From the NCBI RefSeq assembly GCF_000005505.3, contig NC_016131.3, positions 58,823,355 through 58,887,354 on the forward strand: 64,000 nucleotides of DNA. Reading direction: 5' to 3'. Positions 10,548-22,000 of the stretch are shown here, in pieces; position 1 is the first letter of the stretch; every line of letters starts with the position of its first letter. Source of the stretch: Brachypodium distachyon (lineage: Eukaryota; Streptophyta; Magnoliopsida; Poales; Poaceae). The notes under the pieces are model-generated. The model had not been told where the DNA came from. It ran no database searches and saw nothing but the letters and a program-made list of their open reading frames with translations. The position numbers and the translations under genes are program-made.

Positions 10548-11161
10548 ATGTCTAGGTCGAGCTCTTCCGCTCCTAGCAGCCCGTGGCCGAGGTATGGGCC
10601 CGTCCCCCTCACCCGTTGCCCCGACTGTCCACAGGTGGAGCCGGTGGTGCGCCTGATGTGCAAGAAACGGGAAAACGGCAATTTTGGGCGCGAATTCGTG
10701 AAATGCGAGAGCCGCCCACAAGTAGGGGAGGGGAAGGTTGTTATGGTGATTTGGGAATCAATTTTGCAGATTTCTGATTCAATTTTGCTTTAATTTGCGT
10801 TTTGAGAAATCTAGGGTTTGCTATGTTTTGGGGCCGAAATTGATGTATATTTTGGTTCTTGTTTCAGGTACTGAAGCAGTGTTCATTTTTCATGTGGATG
10901 GATGCTTATGTGGAGAAGCTAGAACTGGAGGGATTGTTGCACGGGCGTGGGATGAATGAGGAGGTGAAGAAGACAGAAGAGGATGCCAATGATTGCACAA
11001 CATCTATGATGTTGCCGTTTCTGGAACAGAGGAAGAGGATGAATGATAAGCTTGGCAAGATTGTGGAGTTGAAGAAAGAAGAGATTCATGTGTCCAAACT
11101 GTTTTATACTTGTATTGTGATGCTGGGTCTGATTTTAGTTGTGAGAAACCCTTTCATGTAG
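10548..11161 (+). CDS. GRF-type zinc-finger protein with C-terminal membrane segment
   Basis: Two exons, 10548-10736 and 10868-11161, encode about 160 residues. The GRF zinc finger occupies residues about 22-75: CPDC, RLMCKKRENGNFGREFVKC, then KQCSFFMWMD after the splice junction. A charged helical stretch (EKLELEGLLHGRGMNEEVKK and on to KLGKIVELKKEE) follows, and the last 20 residues contain a hydrophobic segment (LFYTCIVMLGLILVV). Small grass proteins with this GRF, coiled-coil and membrane-segment plan are numerous, and their function is unknown to me. GRF fingers elsewhere bind nucleic acid. The donor could also be at 10721, which would remove five residues without changing frame. An upstream in-frame ATG at 10497 exists; I chose 10548 because the family begins with a Ser-rich leader. 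Confidence 0.75.
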
Positions 11162-11452
11162 AGGGGGAGTTGATGTTGTTAGGGGCAGTTTAATGAAGCA
11201 TTTGAGAATAAGTGTTTGATTGCTGTAATGTAATGGTAATGCTGGAAACTGATATTGATAGCTAAAGTTCTCATTGCTAATACTGCCGCAGTTCAGATCG
11301 ATTACATTTCTAATATTAGAGGGATTTTGATTTGCAGCCTCATTTCACATAGTGAAATTAACAAGAGGCTCGAACCAAAATATAGTAAGCTAAGCTAACC
11401 TATTGTCTAGTTAGCCGAAACCAAAAGAAACGGGAGACTCCTCCTTGTGCTG
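11162..11452. other. 3' UTR and flank of the GRF gene
   Basis: GT/AT-rich sequence (TGTAATGTAATGGTAATGC) typical of a plant 3' UTR. No gene seen. Confidence 0.4.
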
Positions 11453-11553
11453 CTATGCCTCCTTATAAACCGAGACCACTTCTAAACGACCTTCTAAACC
11501 TGCTTGCACAAGGGAGGTGGTGCGGCCCCTATGGCACTTTATGTGCCTGATGA

Positions 11554-11668
11554 TCATAAGAAGAGGTTGGGGAGGAGGCCGTGGCCCCAAAGGATGCCCA
11601 CTGCAATCACCAAGCTGCCCATGAACCAAGCCACAGTGCTGTACACATCCATCTCTCCTCCAACCATT
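11554..11668 (-). pseudogene. Short hydrophobic reading frame cut by an LTR insertion
   Basis: On the minus strand an ATG at 11668 begins MVGGEMDVYSTVAWF, followed by a hydrophobic helix (MGSLVIAVGILWGHG) and a stop at 11554. The LTR of the element at 11675 starts a few bases upstream, so anything more 5' has been displaced. It may be the remnant of a small membrane-protein gene or of the GRF family's membrane tail. I do not recognise it. Confidence 0.25.
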
Positions 11669-11674
11669 GCCAGA

Positions 11675-14600
11675 TGTCGTAGCCTGGGGTTTAGACGCCG
11701 GGGATGCGAGGCACCCCCTTTTTGGTTCGGCAGTGGGCGTTGGGGATCGCTCCGGCGATCGCCGGCGAGGCCAATAACGAGCGTACAATGCACAAGCTCA
11801 TTTACCCAGATTCGGGCCACCCGGAGGTGTAAAACCCTACGTCCTGCTACTGGGTGTTTATTAGCCAATGAACAAGCGTTTACAAGGTTGCCGAGGGAGC
11901 CCCCGAGCGCTCTCTTCCCTTTCTGCTAAGTGACTACTTACTACTTCTGGACTAAATCTCTCGGGATTGCAATCTACGCTCGAGTCTAACCTTTAGAAAA
12001 CGGAACCCCTTGGCTGGTGGCACGGGTCCTCCTTTTATACTCAAGGGGATATCACAGGTGCCTCGCTGCATGGGGAACAAGTGTCGAGCAAAAACCCTAG
12101 GCAGCTTGCCCTCGCTGCGCTGGCATGCATGCATGGTGCAAAGCGCTGTAACTGGGCGGTACGTGCCTTAGATTTGCTGCGAGCCACTCACTGTGGGCTG
12201 ACTAGACAGGGGGCCACCCTTCTGTCGGAGCATTTAATGCTTGCTTGTGCCATACTCCACACCCTGACCCGCCCTGCACAAGAGGAGCCTGCCGGGCGGC
12301 CACGTGGCGCCAATACTCTGCTTGCATTGGGCGCCGGCCCTGTTGTAAGCGCCTGCGCCAGGGAACACCCTTCCTAGCAAGTGACCTTCCCGGGGGGCAC
12401 CCTGGCGGGAACCTCCACGCTGCCACCCGGCCCAACCCCCGCAGCCCGGCTACCTGCCGGGCTGGTGGCTCCCGGGCAGCTTGCACCGCGCTGTCCGAGG
12501 TGCCGTCCTTGCGGGGAGCAAGTGAGGCGACCCACCCGTTAGGCAACGGTGGTCCCCGGGTGCCACTGGTGTGACAGTAGCCCCCGGGCGTGGGCCGGCA
12601 ATGCTTATTCCCGGGCAAAATCTTCCTTGGTCGGTTGCCGGGCTACGCCCTAACCGACACGTGGGTCCCGGGTCGTTTCGGGCTTCCGACCATGCGCCGC
12701 TCCAGGGACTCCGCCGTTACGGGCGGAGCGGTGGGGGCGAGATTTCCGCCCTAACCTTCCCCTTAATCGTGGGTGGTTAAGGCCACGTCTCGCATTCCAC
12801 TCTTAAAACGTAGTTATCCCCAGCGCACCCGTAGGGTGCGGATGTAACCGTTGCTCAGCATAGGTGGTGCTATAAAACTCCACCGCTGCATTGAGGGGCA
12901 ATCACTTAGCCCCGAGTTCATCCTCCTCATCCCCATCCCTCCTTGGCTCCTAATCTTGTTCATCGCCACCCACACTCTCCATGGCACCCAAGGCCCCCAA
13001 GAGAGGGAAGGGTTCCACGAGCTCTGTGGTCGATAAGGGCGAGAAAGCCCCCAAGAAGCCCTTGTCGGAGAAAGACTAGAAGAACCGGGAGATGAGGGCC
13101 ACGCGGGCTTTCTTCAAGCTCGGCTACAACGGCGAGGGGGTCGACAAGCTCCGGCATGCCGTCGCCTCCTCGTTCAATGAGTACGGCGAGACGCTCATCT
13201 TCCCCGCCGGCGGCGACCACCAGGACAACAACTTCCGGGTGTTCGGCCGCTTCATCCTTGCTGGGTTCGTACCTCCGTGCTCCCTCTTTGTCCAGGCTCT
13301 CATGGCGGCGTACCAGCTGAAGGTTGCGCAGCTCCACCCCACTTCCCTCTTCCTTCTCGATGTCTTCCAATTCCTCTGTGAGGGGTTCGTCGGGGTGATG
13401 CCCTCGGTGGCGTTGTTCCGCCATTACTTCTACCTGCGCGTCGAGCAGTCGGGAGCGATGTCGTCGGGGGTCTCGTTCCGCGCCCGCAAAAAGATGAAGT
13501 CGGAGTTCATCATGTGGAGCGAGAAGAAGATCGAGAAGGAGTGGCGCGGGAGCTGGTGTTGGGTTTGCGTGGATGAGCCTGACGAGTTCATCCATGCGCC
13601 CACCGAGCTGCCGGCAAGTAACGGCAGCTGGCGGGACCGCTACAGGCGTGATGTGGAACCTCTTCCCATCATCCAGAAGATCAAGGCCCTACGGCTAGCG
13701 GGGCTCACCGATCTAGATGTGGCGCGCACCTACATCAGCCAGCGCATCGCGCCGCTGCAGCTGCGGTCCCACCCCGCGTGGATGTACACGGGGACCGGCG
13801 ACACCACGTGCCTGCAAAGCGTGGGTGCGACGCCGGAGGTGATCCAGGAGTGGGTGAAGGGAATCACCGGCGAGGACGTCCCATTCACGGAGCTGCCCCC
13901 GGGGGCTCCATCCCTTCACGAAGCGTCGCGGGCCTTCACGACATCGTCGGCAGCTACCCACCCTTCAACGAGTGGGGGCTGATGTCTGATCCCCCAGTCC
14001 CAGCCCCGAAGCCTCCGCCACCCGCAGCCCGTGGGAAGCAAGTGGCCGAGGAAAGCGAGGGGGGATCGGGTTCCAGCTGGCCCGGCGACGAGTCCTCCGG
14101 CGACGAGGCTGGCAGCGTTGCCGGAGCCCGGACAGTCCTCCCCGAGGCGGAGGGTGAGGACGAAGACGACGTGCCGCTGGTGTGGCGACCAAGAGCACCA
14201 GCGGCAGCGGCCACCTCTGCAATGGCCGCGGGCGCCTCGGTGGCTTCTGCAGCAACCGGGGTTGTAGCACCTCCGCGGGGGTCCGCGGTCCTGCCCAAGC
14301 GGGGAATCTTCAATGGCTACTCTCTGAAGCTCAACCCCCAAGGTAAGCTGACGTCTTTCCTCCCCCTTTACTTTCAAATTCGTGCTTGCCTTGATTCCAT
14401 CGCCTCTTCATTGACGCCTTGCAGGGACAGCGCTCTGGACGGAGCCGGCAAGAGGGGGAGAACCGACGCTGCACCCGCCGCGCCTAGCAAGAAGCCGCGG
14501 ACCCGGGCCAGCGTCAGTGCCCGCCAGGCCAACACGCAGGCCAGCGGCGCCGCCACTACGCCAGCCGCCGACCCGGTCCCAAAGGAGGAGGAGCCCGCAG

Positions 14601-15668
14601 CAGTTACAGACCCCTCTCCTGATTCCATTGTACACGCTCCTCCTGCACGTTGACCCGTGACCGTGTGATTACCTTGGCTTGCAGGCAAAATCAGGTGCAA
14701 CGGACAGCCCGACAGCAGAAGCCGGGACAGCGGGGGACAAATCTACCCCCGCAAGCGCGGCGGCCCTGCAAGGTACTTGCCCGGAACTCCCTTGCGCTCG
14801 TCACCGGGTACCACAATTTGGTTTGGAGTACTTATCTTGCATTTGCCACAGGTCCCAATGGGCCCGCCACGGGGGCGGACGACACGGTGATCGACCTCAC
14901 CTCCGACGTTGAGGACGCGGAGCTTAGGGATGAGCCGGAGGCGGCTCCCGCGCCAAGCCCCGCCGCCCCAGATACGATGGTGGTGGCACCCACCACCGCT
15001 ACCGGAGTGGGGCTCGACGGCGCGTCCCCGGCCCAACAGGCCGGAGGCGCGGACCCCGCGGCCGCTCAGCAGGAGGCGACTCCTGCCGGGGGCATGGGCC
15101 CCTCACCAGACCCGCAACCCGCCGGCGCGGGTGTGGAGGAAGACGCGGCTGGGGGGCAGCAGGCGGCTCCCTTGCAAGGGGACGATGCTCCCCCCAGCCA
15201 GACCAGGGCAACGGGGGTCTCACCCTCGTCCGTCGCTACTTCCAGCCCAGACCTCAGCGTCCTTGCCGAGGCAACTTGGGACCCAATCACCTGGGACCCA
15301 AGTATCTCGATCAGGGGCACCAGTTCGTCGACGCCATCAGAGCAGCAACTGGCGTTCGTCACCTCGTTCAAAAGGTGAGGGAGCACCATGAGCTCGCGAA
15401 GGGTCAACGGGGCGAAGTGCGGCAGGATGTCAAGAGGGAGCGGCAGGAGCTCTCCCGGTTGAGGGAGGAGACCCGCCTGGCTCGACAGGCCAGGGACGAG
15501 GCCACAACGCCGGTCGTCCCCGAGGCAAAGCTCCACCGGCAGCTGGAGGCGCAACGCGCCGAGCACCAGCAAGTACTGGACTCGCTGGCCGCGGCGCGGA
15601 AGAAGGCCAACAAGGAGCACGAGGAGGTGCTTGCAATAGCCCAAGATCGCCTCAACGAGAAGAGCGAG
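11675..15668 (+). mobile_element. LTR-retrotransposon-type element with gag-like ORF, interrupted
   Basis: The element starts with TGTCGTAGCCTGGGG after the pentamer CCAGA (11670-11674). The first few hundred bases are the same LTR family as positions 1-345 in opposite orientation. A TATA box (12871) and a gag-like gene from 12980 follow. At 15668 the sequence is cut by the LTR of a second, minus-strand element. No reverse transcriptase, integrase or second LTR of this element is seen, so it is either non-autonomous or its rest was lost. The end of its 5' LTR could not be placed and no primer-binding site was recognised. Confidence 0.65.
12871..12877 (+). promoter_or_regulatory. TATA box of the gag-like gene
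   Basis: GTGCTATAAAACTCC lies about 110 bases before the ATG at 12980, a normal plant spacing for a transcription start near 12900. Confidence 0.5.
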
Positions 15669-15671
15669 TGA
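12980..15671 (+). pseudogene. Gag-like 'putative gypsy type transposon' protein, degenerate
   Basis: The frame opens with MAPKAPKRGKGSTSS at 12980 and has a TAG at 13077-13079. It continues as a conserved domain (13092-13930) with FPAGGDHQDNNFRVFGRF, GFVPPCSLF, QLHPTSLFLLDVFQFLCEGF and a WCWVCVDEPDEF end. This resembles the family Pfam calls putative gypsy type transposon (PF04195). A frame change near 13930 leads to GSYPPFNEWGLMSDPP, then Pro/Ala/Glu-rich low-complexity sequence. Likely introns are 14343-14423, 14654-14683 and 14773-14851. The last part (15378-15668) is a Glu/Arg-rich coiled coil (RERQELSRLREETRLARQ). Its stop codon TGA at 15669-15671 is formed by the first bases of the inserted LTR. 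It is non-functional as it stands. Confidence 0.6.
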
Positions 15672-18600
15672 AGCGACCGCCCCCTTACTAGGGTTCGATC
15701 TCTGTGCTTATTTGTGCTAGTCCCTGGATCGACTCACTAGCACACCCAGTTCAAGATGTAATACCAAGATACAAAGGTCATAAGTACTTTATTACATCGT
15801 ATCATCCAGAACTTAAATTGTACTTACAAACTTGCATGACCTCTTAGGCCAGCATAAACAAATATTGTTCAAAACCATGATAGCATTGTATCATAAAGCT
15901 GCAGCGGAAAGGTAGAGCAAATGGGCCTCATCTACTCCCAGAGAAGAGAGCATGTTGGAATGTAAGCACATGACCCAAAGAACATCGACGAACCTCACTC
16001 TTCGTCTGATTCACCTGCATTATTAATTGCAGCCACTACGTGGTCAATACATTGAATGTATTGGCAAGCTCACCTGGAGTTATAACAGATCCTACCAAGT
16101 ATATGCAATTGAGGTATAGTGGGGCTCAGGCTTTATGGCGTGGTAGCAAAACATAGTTTATCTTACTACAATTGAATGTTACAATATTGTTAACTAATGG
16201 ACACGGGGTAGAAACACCCATGCTCCTATTAACCTAGAGCACATTGAATAGAAACATCAAGTGCCCCTACCCTGTTCAAAACATTCATTTTATTTAAGAA
16301 GTTCGAATGAGTGAGACCTTCCTTACAGCCCCAATATCTAGTTGCTCATAATTGTCCGTAACCGGGGACACGGCTAAGTACTTAATTTGACACTCTCGAG
16401 AGGTTGCACACATTCCCCACAAGAATTCGACGTGTTAATTCCTTGCTGTCCTCCGGGTGGAGTAGCAACGGCATCGACTTCAAGAATTTTCAGAACATGT
16501 TCACCCAGACCACCTGAGGGACCCGCGCTCCCACCTACACAACTACCTCAGTACAATCCCTCGGATCTGGGTAAACATTTCTTACTCCATCCAGGCAGAG
16601 CCCATATTACCATGTGGTTGTACTGGAACCTACTAAACAGGAAACTAGTCCAGTCTCTGATACCCCAGGTGGCATTCCACATTTGCGACGCAAGTGCTCC
16701 CCGAATCCACGGAAGAGACGTCCATGGACGATCCATCTCCGAATCCATGGAGACTCGACTCAGAGGGACCCATAGAAATGGACCTGACGTCGCATAACAT
16801 CTCGAATACTCAAAGCAGTCCACCCAGGATAGTTCATTAGGGTTGTTTTTGCCAAGTTTCCAAAATTACTCCACATCATCATTTCACAGTGATTGAGATT
16901 CCATCCCACGTTTACGAACATAGCAGGGCTAAGCAATACTAATCACGATGGCTATTGGTGGAGGATTCATGGCAAAGGCAACCCTATAGCTAATAGGTCA
17001 ATCATAGCTAGCATAAGTACGAGTAATAGTCCTATCAATGCATTTCTACAAACAACTCTAATGCATAGGTATTTTAAAAACAAATAGTAATGGGATATGA
17101 TCAAAGTGAACTTGCCTTGGTAGCAGTTGGAGTTCAAACACTCGTCACAATCACAAGGTTCGCTCTCCGAGAAAACTATTCAAATACAAACAATATACAC
17201 ACACATAAACACACAATTCAAATGTGACAAAAGAATGTATGCTATGATGCGATGCAAACATATGACATGATTGGGTTTATTTTATTCGGGTGATCTACTG
17301 GTTCAAAGCATTGATAATTAAGCACATGTAATCAGGGTTTTAAACAAATAGCAAAGGTTGGGGTTTAAACCCTAAAATATGGTTTTATTGGCATCAGCCA
17401 ACTAAATTAATTCAAAATAATTGTTTCTTTGTCCCAATGGACAGAGGTTAATAAAACAAATTTTTGGGCACTCGTTTCAATTAAAAAGGACTTCTAAATA
17501 AATAGTTATTATTTAAATGGTATTAAACCCTATTTTGAAATTTGAATGTGATTCAAAAATTCAAATTTGAAATTGAACAGTGCCAAAAGATTCTAAATTT
17601 CCTAAGGATTCCAAAAAGGTGTGGATCATCAAATTTGGCCAAACAGATTAAAAGATATGATCATTTGAAGTTACAAGGGCTTTTCTGCAAAAGTGCCATT
17701 TAATTATTCCGGGGGACTAAAATTAGATTTTTATTTTTATCACTCGGGTGCCACGTGGCGTGTTCTTATTGGATGGTACCGGTTCGTTTTATAAGGAATA
17801 AAATGTTCTAATCTCGGCCGTTGGATCATGATCGGACGGTCGGGGCGGGCTAGGGTTTCACCTGCGGCGGCAGCGTTCACCGGAGATGAGGGAGATGGCG
17901 GCGCGGGCACGGGCGGGCGGCTCCTCCGGTGAAGCTGACGACGCGGGGAGGGGCTGGGTCGGCGCGGCGCGGCACGGCGAACTCGGTGACGGGGTCGGCG
18001 GCGCTCGGGGACGGCGGGGTGCTCGCCTAGTACGGCGCGGAGACAGCGGCGAGCGGCAGACGGCTCTGGAGCTTCGGCTTCTCGACGGCGAGGCGCTGCG
18101 GCGCGCAAAAAGGAGAAATAGCCGCGTCAAAAGATGCGCAAGGACGAAGGAAAGCGATGGCTAGAAATGGGCAGAGTTTTAACCTTAGGGTTCAACGGCG
18201 GCGACCAAAACTTGCGGCGGCGGACGACGAGCTTTGGCGAGCGATTCTGGCGGCGTGGGCGCGTGCGAGCGGGGGCGGGAAGGGGGAAAAGAAAGAGGAG
18301 AGGCGGAGCTTTATAGGGACGTGGGCTCGCAGCTTCGGGAAGGTCGAAATCTTCGGATTCCGAAGATTGCGGCGGCGCGGGGAGTCCGGCGCGGACTCAG
18401 CGGCGGCGGCGCGGGGCTTTCCTAACGGGGACGAAGGCCCTGACAAGTGGGCCCCACCTGTCAGTGGCAGCGGGCGCACGCGCGCGGCGCTGGGCCGGTC
18501 CGGTTCGGGCGGGCTCGGGCGTTGCTGGGCCGGTTCGGCCCAAAACGGTCGAGCTGGTCCGGTTTTCCCTTTTTTTTTCTTTTAGCCATTTTCTTTTTCT

Positions 18601-19033
18601 GTCTTTCTTATTTGTTTGATATCTTTTGATTTTGAACTCCAAATTGGTCCAAATAAATTCCAGAAAATTTGTAAAATCATGTTTTACCATGATTCAACTT
18701 TTGGGAGTAATTTCCCCTCAAAATAAAATACACAAAAATACATTTGCCCTATAAATGCCTTTAGGGCTATATAACTATTTAAATAAAATAGTTTTTCAAC
18801 TCCAAATAATTTTCCAAAAATTATGGGATAGCTTATATATGCAATAAACCCCCTTTTATAAAATAAACCTTAATGGTTTGAAGATCCAAAGCTTAAATGG
18901 GTGTAAACCCTAGGGTGAAATAAAAGCCTTTAAAAGCCTTTTGAGATTCAAATTTGAATTCAAATATGCAATTGTGGCATGATGCTTATGGATGCAATGC
19001 ACATGTAAAAGTTTGAAAATTTGGGATGTTACA
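15669..19033 (-). repeat. 3' LTR (about 3.4 kb) of the minus-strand gypsy element
   Basis: On the minus strand the LTR runs from TGTAACATCCCAAATTTTC (19033) to GGGCGGTCGCTTCA (15669), with TG...CA ends. It directly follows a weak polypurine tract (CTTAAGGGGGTTAGG) after the polyprotein. The TGTAACATCCCAAATTTT start and the length of over 3 kb match Retrosat2-like grass gypsy elements. ORFs inside (for example in the GC-rich part at 17740-18590) have no supported function. No second full LTR copy is present in the window. Confidence 0.75.
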
Positions 19034-19069
19034 GACCTAACCCCCTTAAGATGAATCTCGTCCCTGAGA

Positions 19070-22000
19070 TTAGGTGTGGCTAGAAAAGAGGTGTGGGTGG
19101 TCTTCTCGAAGATCATCTTCGCGTTCCCATGTGGCTTCTTCTTCTGTATGATGGTCCCACTGAACTTTGCAGAACTTGATATTCTTGGATCGGGTCTGTT
19201 TCTCAGCTGTATCCAAGATCCTGACCGGTTTCTCCTCATAGGTGAGGTCACTCTGTATCTGGACTTCCTCAAGTGGAATTTTATCCCTCAGGGGTGTGTC
19301 GGCCATCTCGGGGTGACACTTCTTCAGTTGTGATACATGGAAGACATTATGGACATTGGACAGTGCTTCCGGTAAGTCCAATTTGTAGGCTACCTCTCCT
19401 TGTCGCGACAAGATCTTGAAAGGTCCAATAAATCGGGGTGCTAACTTTCCTTTTATACCAAATTTCTTCACCCCGCGTATCGGCAAAACTCTGAGATACG
19501 CTCTATCTTCAATTTCATAGGTAACCTCCCTACGTTTGGTATCTGCATAGCTCTTCTGTCTTGACTGAGCTACCTTCAGTCGGTCTCGGATGAGTCTAAC
19601 CTTTTCTTCCGCATCCTTTATCATGTCCGGGCCGAATAGGCTACGATCTCCTACACCATTCCATAACAATGGTGTTCTGCACTTCCTTCCATACAGAGCT
19701 TCAAACGGTGACATTCCTATGCTGGCTTGGAAGCTGTTGTTGTATGAGAATTCTGCATACGGCAGGTTGTCATCCCAACTGGATCCATAATCTAGAGCGC
19801 ATGCTCTCAACATGTCTTCAAGGATTTGATTAACCCTCTCGATTTGTCCATCCGTCTGTGGATGAAAAGCTGTGCTGAACTCTAGTCTTGTCCCTAGAGA
19901 CTCGTGTAGTTGTCCCCAAAATCTTGAGGTAAATTGGGTACCTCTGTCTGAAACTATTTCCTTGGGTACTCTGTGTAGACACACTATTCTGGATATGTAG
20001 CATTTCGCTAACTGTGCGCTAGTGTAAGTAGTCTTCACCGGTATAAAGTGGGCAACCTTGGTTAAACGATCAACCACTACCCAAATGGAATCATATCCTG
20101 ATCTGGTCCTCGGCAAACCGGTGATAAAGTCCATGCCAACTTTATCCCATTTCCAGTCCGGTATTGGCAATGGTCTTAGTAATCCTGCTGGCTTCTGGTG
20201 CTCTACCTTAACTCTGTTGCACACATCGCACAAGGCAATGAACCCTGCAATGTCTCGCTTCAATCCGGACCACCAAAATGTTTCCTTTAAGTCCATGTAC
20301 ATCTTCGTGTTTCCAGGGTGGATTGAGTACGGTGAGTCATGGGCTTCTTGTAAAATCAGCTTCCTGATTTCCGGATTCTGCGGTACACATATGCGTTTAC
20401 CGAACCATATGGTTCCTTGGTCATCCTCATGAAAATCTTCTGCTTTGCCGATAAGTTTATTCTCTTTTATTGCATTGATTTCCGAATCGCCCTTCTGTGC
20501 TTTTCTGATCCTGTCTAGCAACGTGGGCTGTACTTCCAATGTGGCCAGATGTCCTTTGGGCACAATCTCTAGTCTCAAGTCCTTGAACTGTTTGCACAAC
20601 TCTGGCGGTAACTCTCCAGCTGTCAGTCCATTTATATAGCCCTTGCGGCTCAATGCATCGGCTACAACATTAGCCTTGCCGGGATGATATTGCAGACTCA
20701 AGTCATAATCCTTTATCAGTTCTAACCATCTCCGCTGTCTCAGGTTCAACTCCTTCTGGGTGAATATATACTTCAGGCTCTTATGATCTGTGAACAACTC
20801 ACAGTGTTTTCCCATCAGGTAGTGTCTCCAAGTCTTCAAGGCGTGCACTACTGATGCTAATTCCAGATCATGAGTGGGGTAATTGCCCTCGTGGATCTTC
20901 AGTTGCCGCGAAGCGTACGCTACAACTCTCTCATTTTGCATCAATACTCCTCCCAAACCTTGACGTGAAGCTCCGCAATAAACTTAAAAGTCCTCTTGCA
21001 GGTTTGGTAGCGCAAGAATAGGTACGGACACCAATCTCTTCTTTAACTCCTGGAAACTCTCTTCACATTTCTCCTTCCAGGCGAACTTCTTCTCTTTCTT
21101 TAATAGTTCCGTCATAGGTTTAGCAATCTTGGAGAAGTTTTCAATGAATCTCCTATAATATCCCGCAAGCCCTAGGAAACTGCGGACATCTCCAACGTTC
21201 TTGGGTGACTCCCATTCTGTAACAGCGGTCAACTTAGCTGGGTCGACAGCTACTCCTGCTCCTGACACGATGTGTCCGAGGAAACTAACTTCTGACAACC
21301 AAAAGTCACACTTGCTAAACTTGGCGTACAACTTGTGCGCTCTCAGCTTCTCTAAAAGCATGCGCAGATGCTGCTCATGCTCTTCCTTGCTCTTGGAATA
21401 GATCAAAATGTCATCGATGAACACCACGACAAACTTGTCCAAGAATTCCATGAACACCTTGTTCATCATGTTCATGAAGTATGCTGGCGCATTGGTCAAT
21501 CCAAAGGGCATCACGGTATACTCATACAGTCCATACCTAGTGGTGAATGCCATCTTGGGTATATCCATCTCTCGGATCTTCAGCTGAAAATACCCTGATC
21601 GCAGATCGATCTTTGAGAACACCCAGGCTCCTTCCAACTGGTCAAAAAGATCGTTGATGATAGGCAAGGGGTATTTATTCTTTATCGTCACCTCATTTAG
21701 TGATCGATAATTGATACGCATCCGTTGGCTCTTGTCCTTCTTCTCCACAAAAAGGACAGGTGCTCCCCATGGTGATGAACTGGGGCGGATGAAACCTTTC
21801 GCTAACTGTTCAGCTAGCTGCTTCTTCAATTCTTTCAACTCATCCACAGCCATCTTATACGGTCTCTTGGCTATGGGTCCACTTTCAGGCATCAATTCGA
21901 TGAGAAACTCTACGTCACGGTCTGGTGGCATACCTGGCAACCCTTCTAAGAAAACATCCGGATACTCATTCACTACTGGAACCTCGTCCAGGCTAACCCC

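Noticed and set aside
12202..12618. Minus- and plus-strand frames in the GC-rich part of the LTR element
   Set aside because: They come from LTR sequence upstream of the TATA box at 12871, with frequent Pro/Arg/Gly and no conserved motif.
17740..18585. GC-rich open frames on both strands
   Set aside because: They lie in the middle of the 3.4-kb gypsy LTR and resemble random reading of GC-rich DNA.
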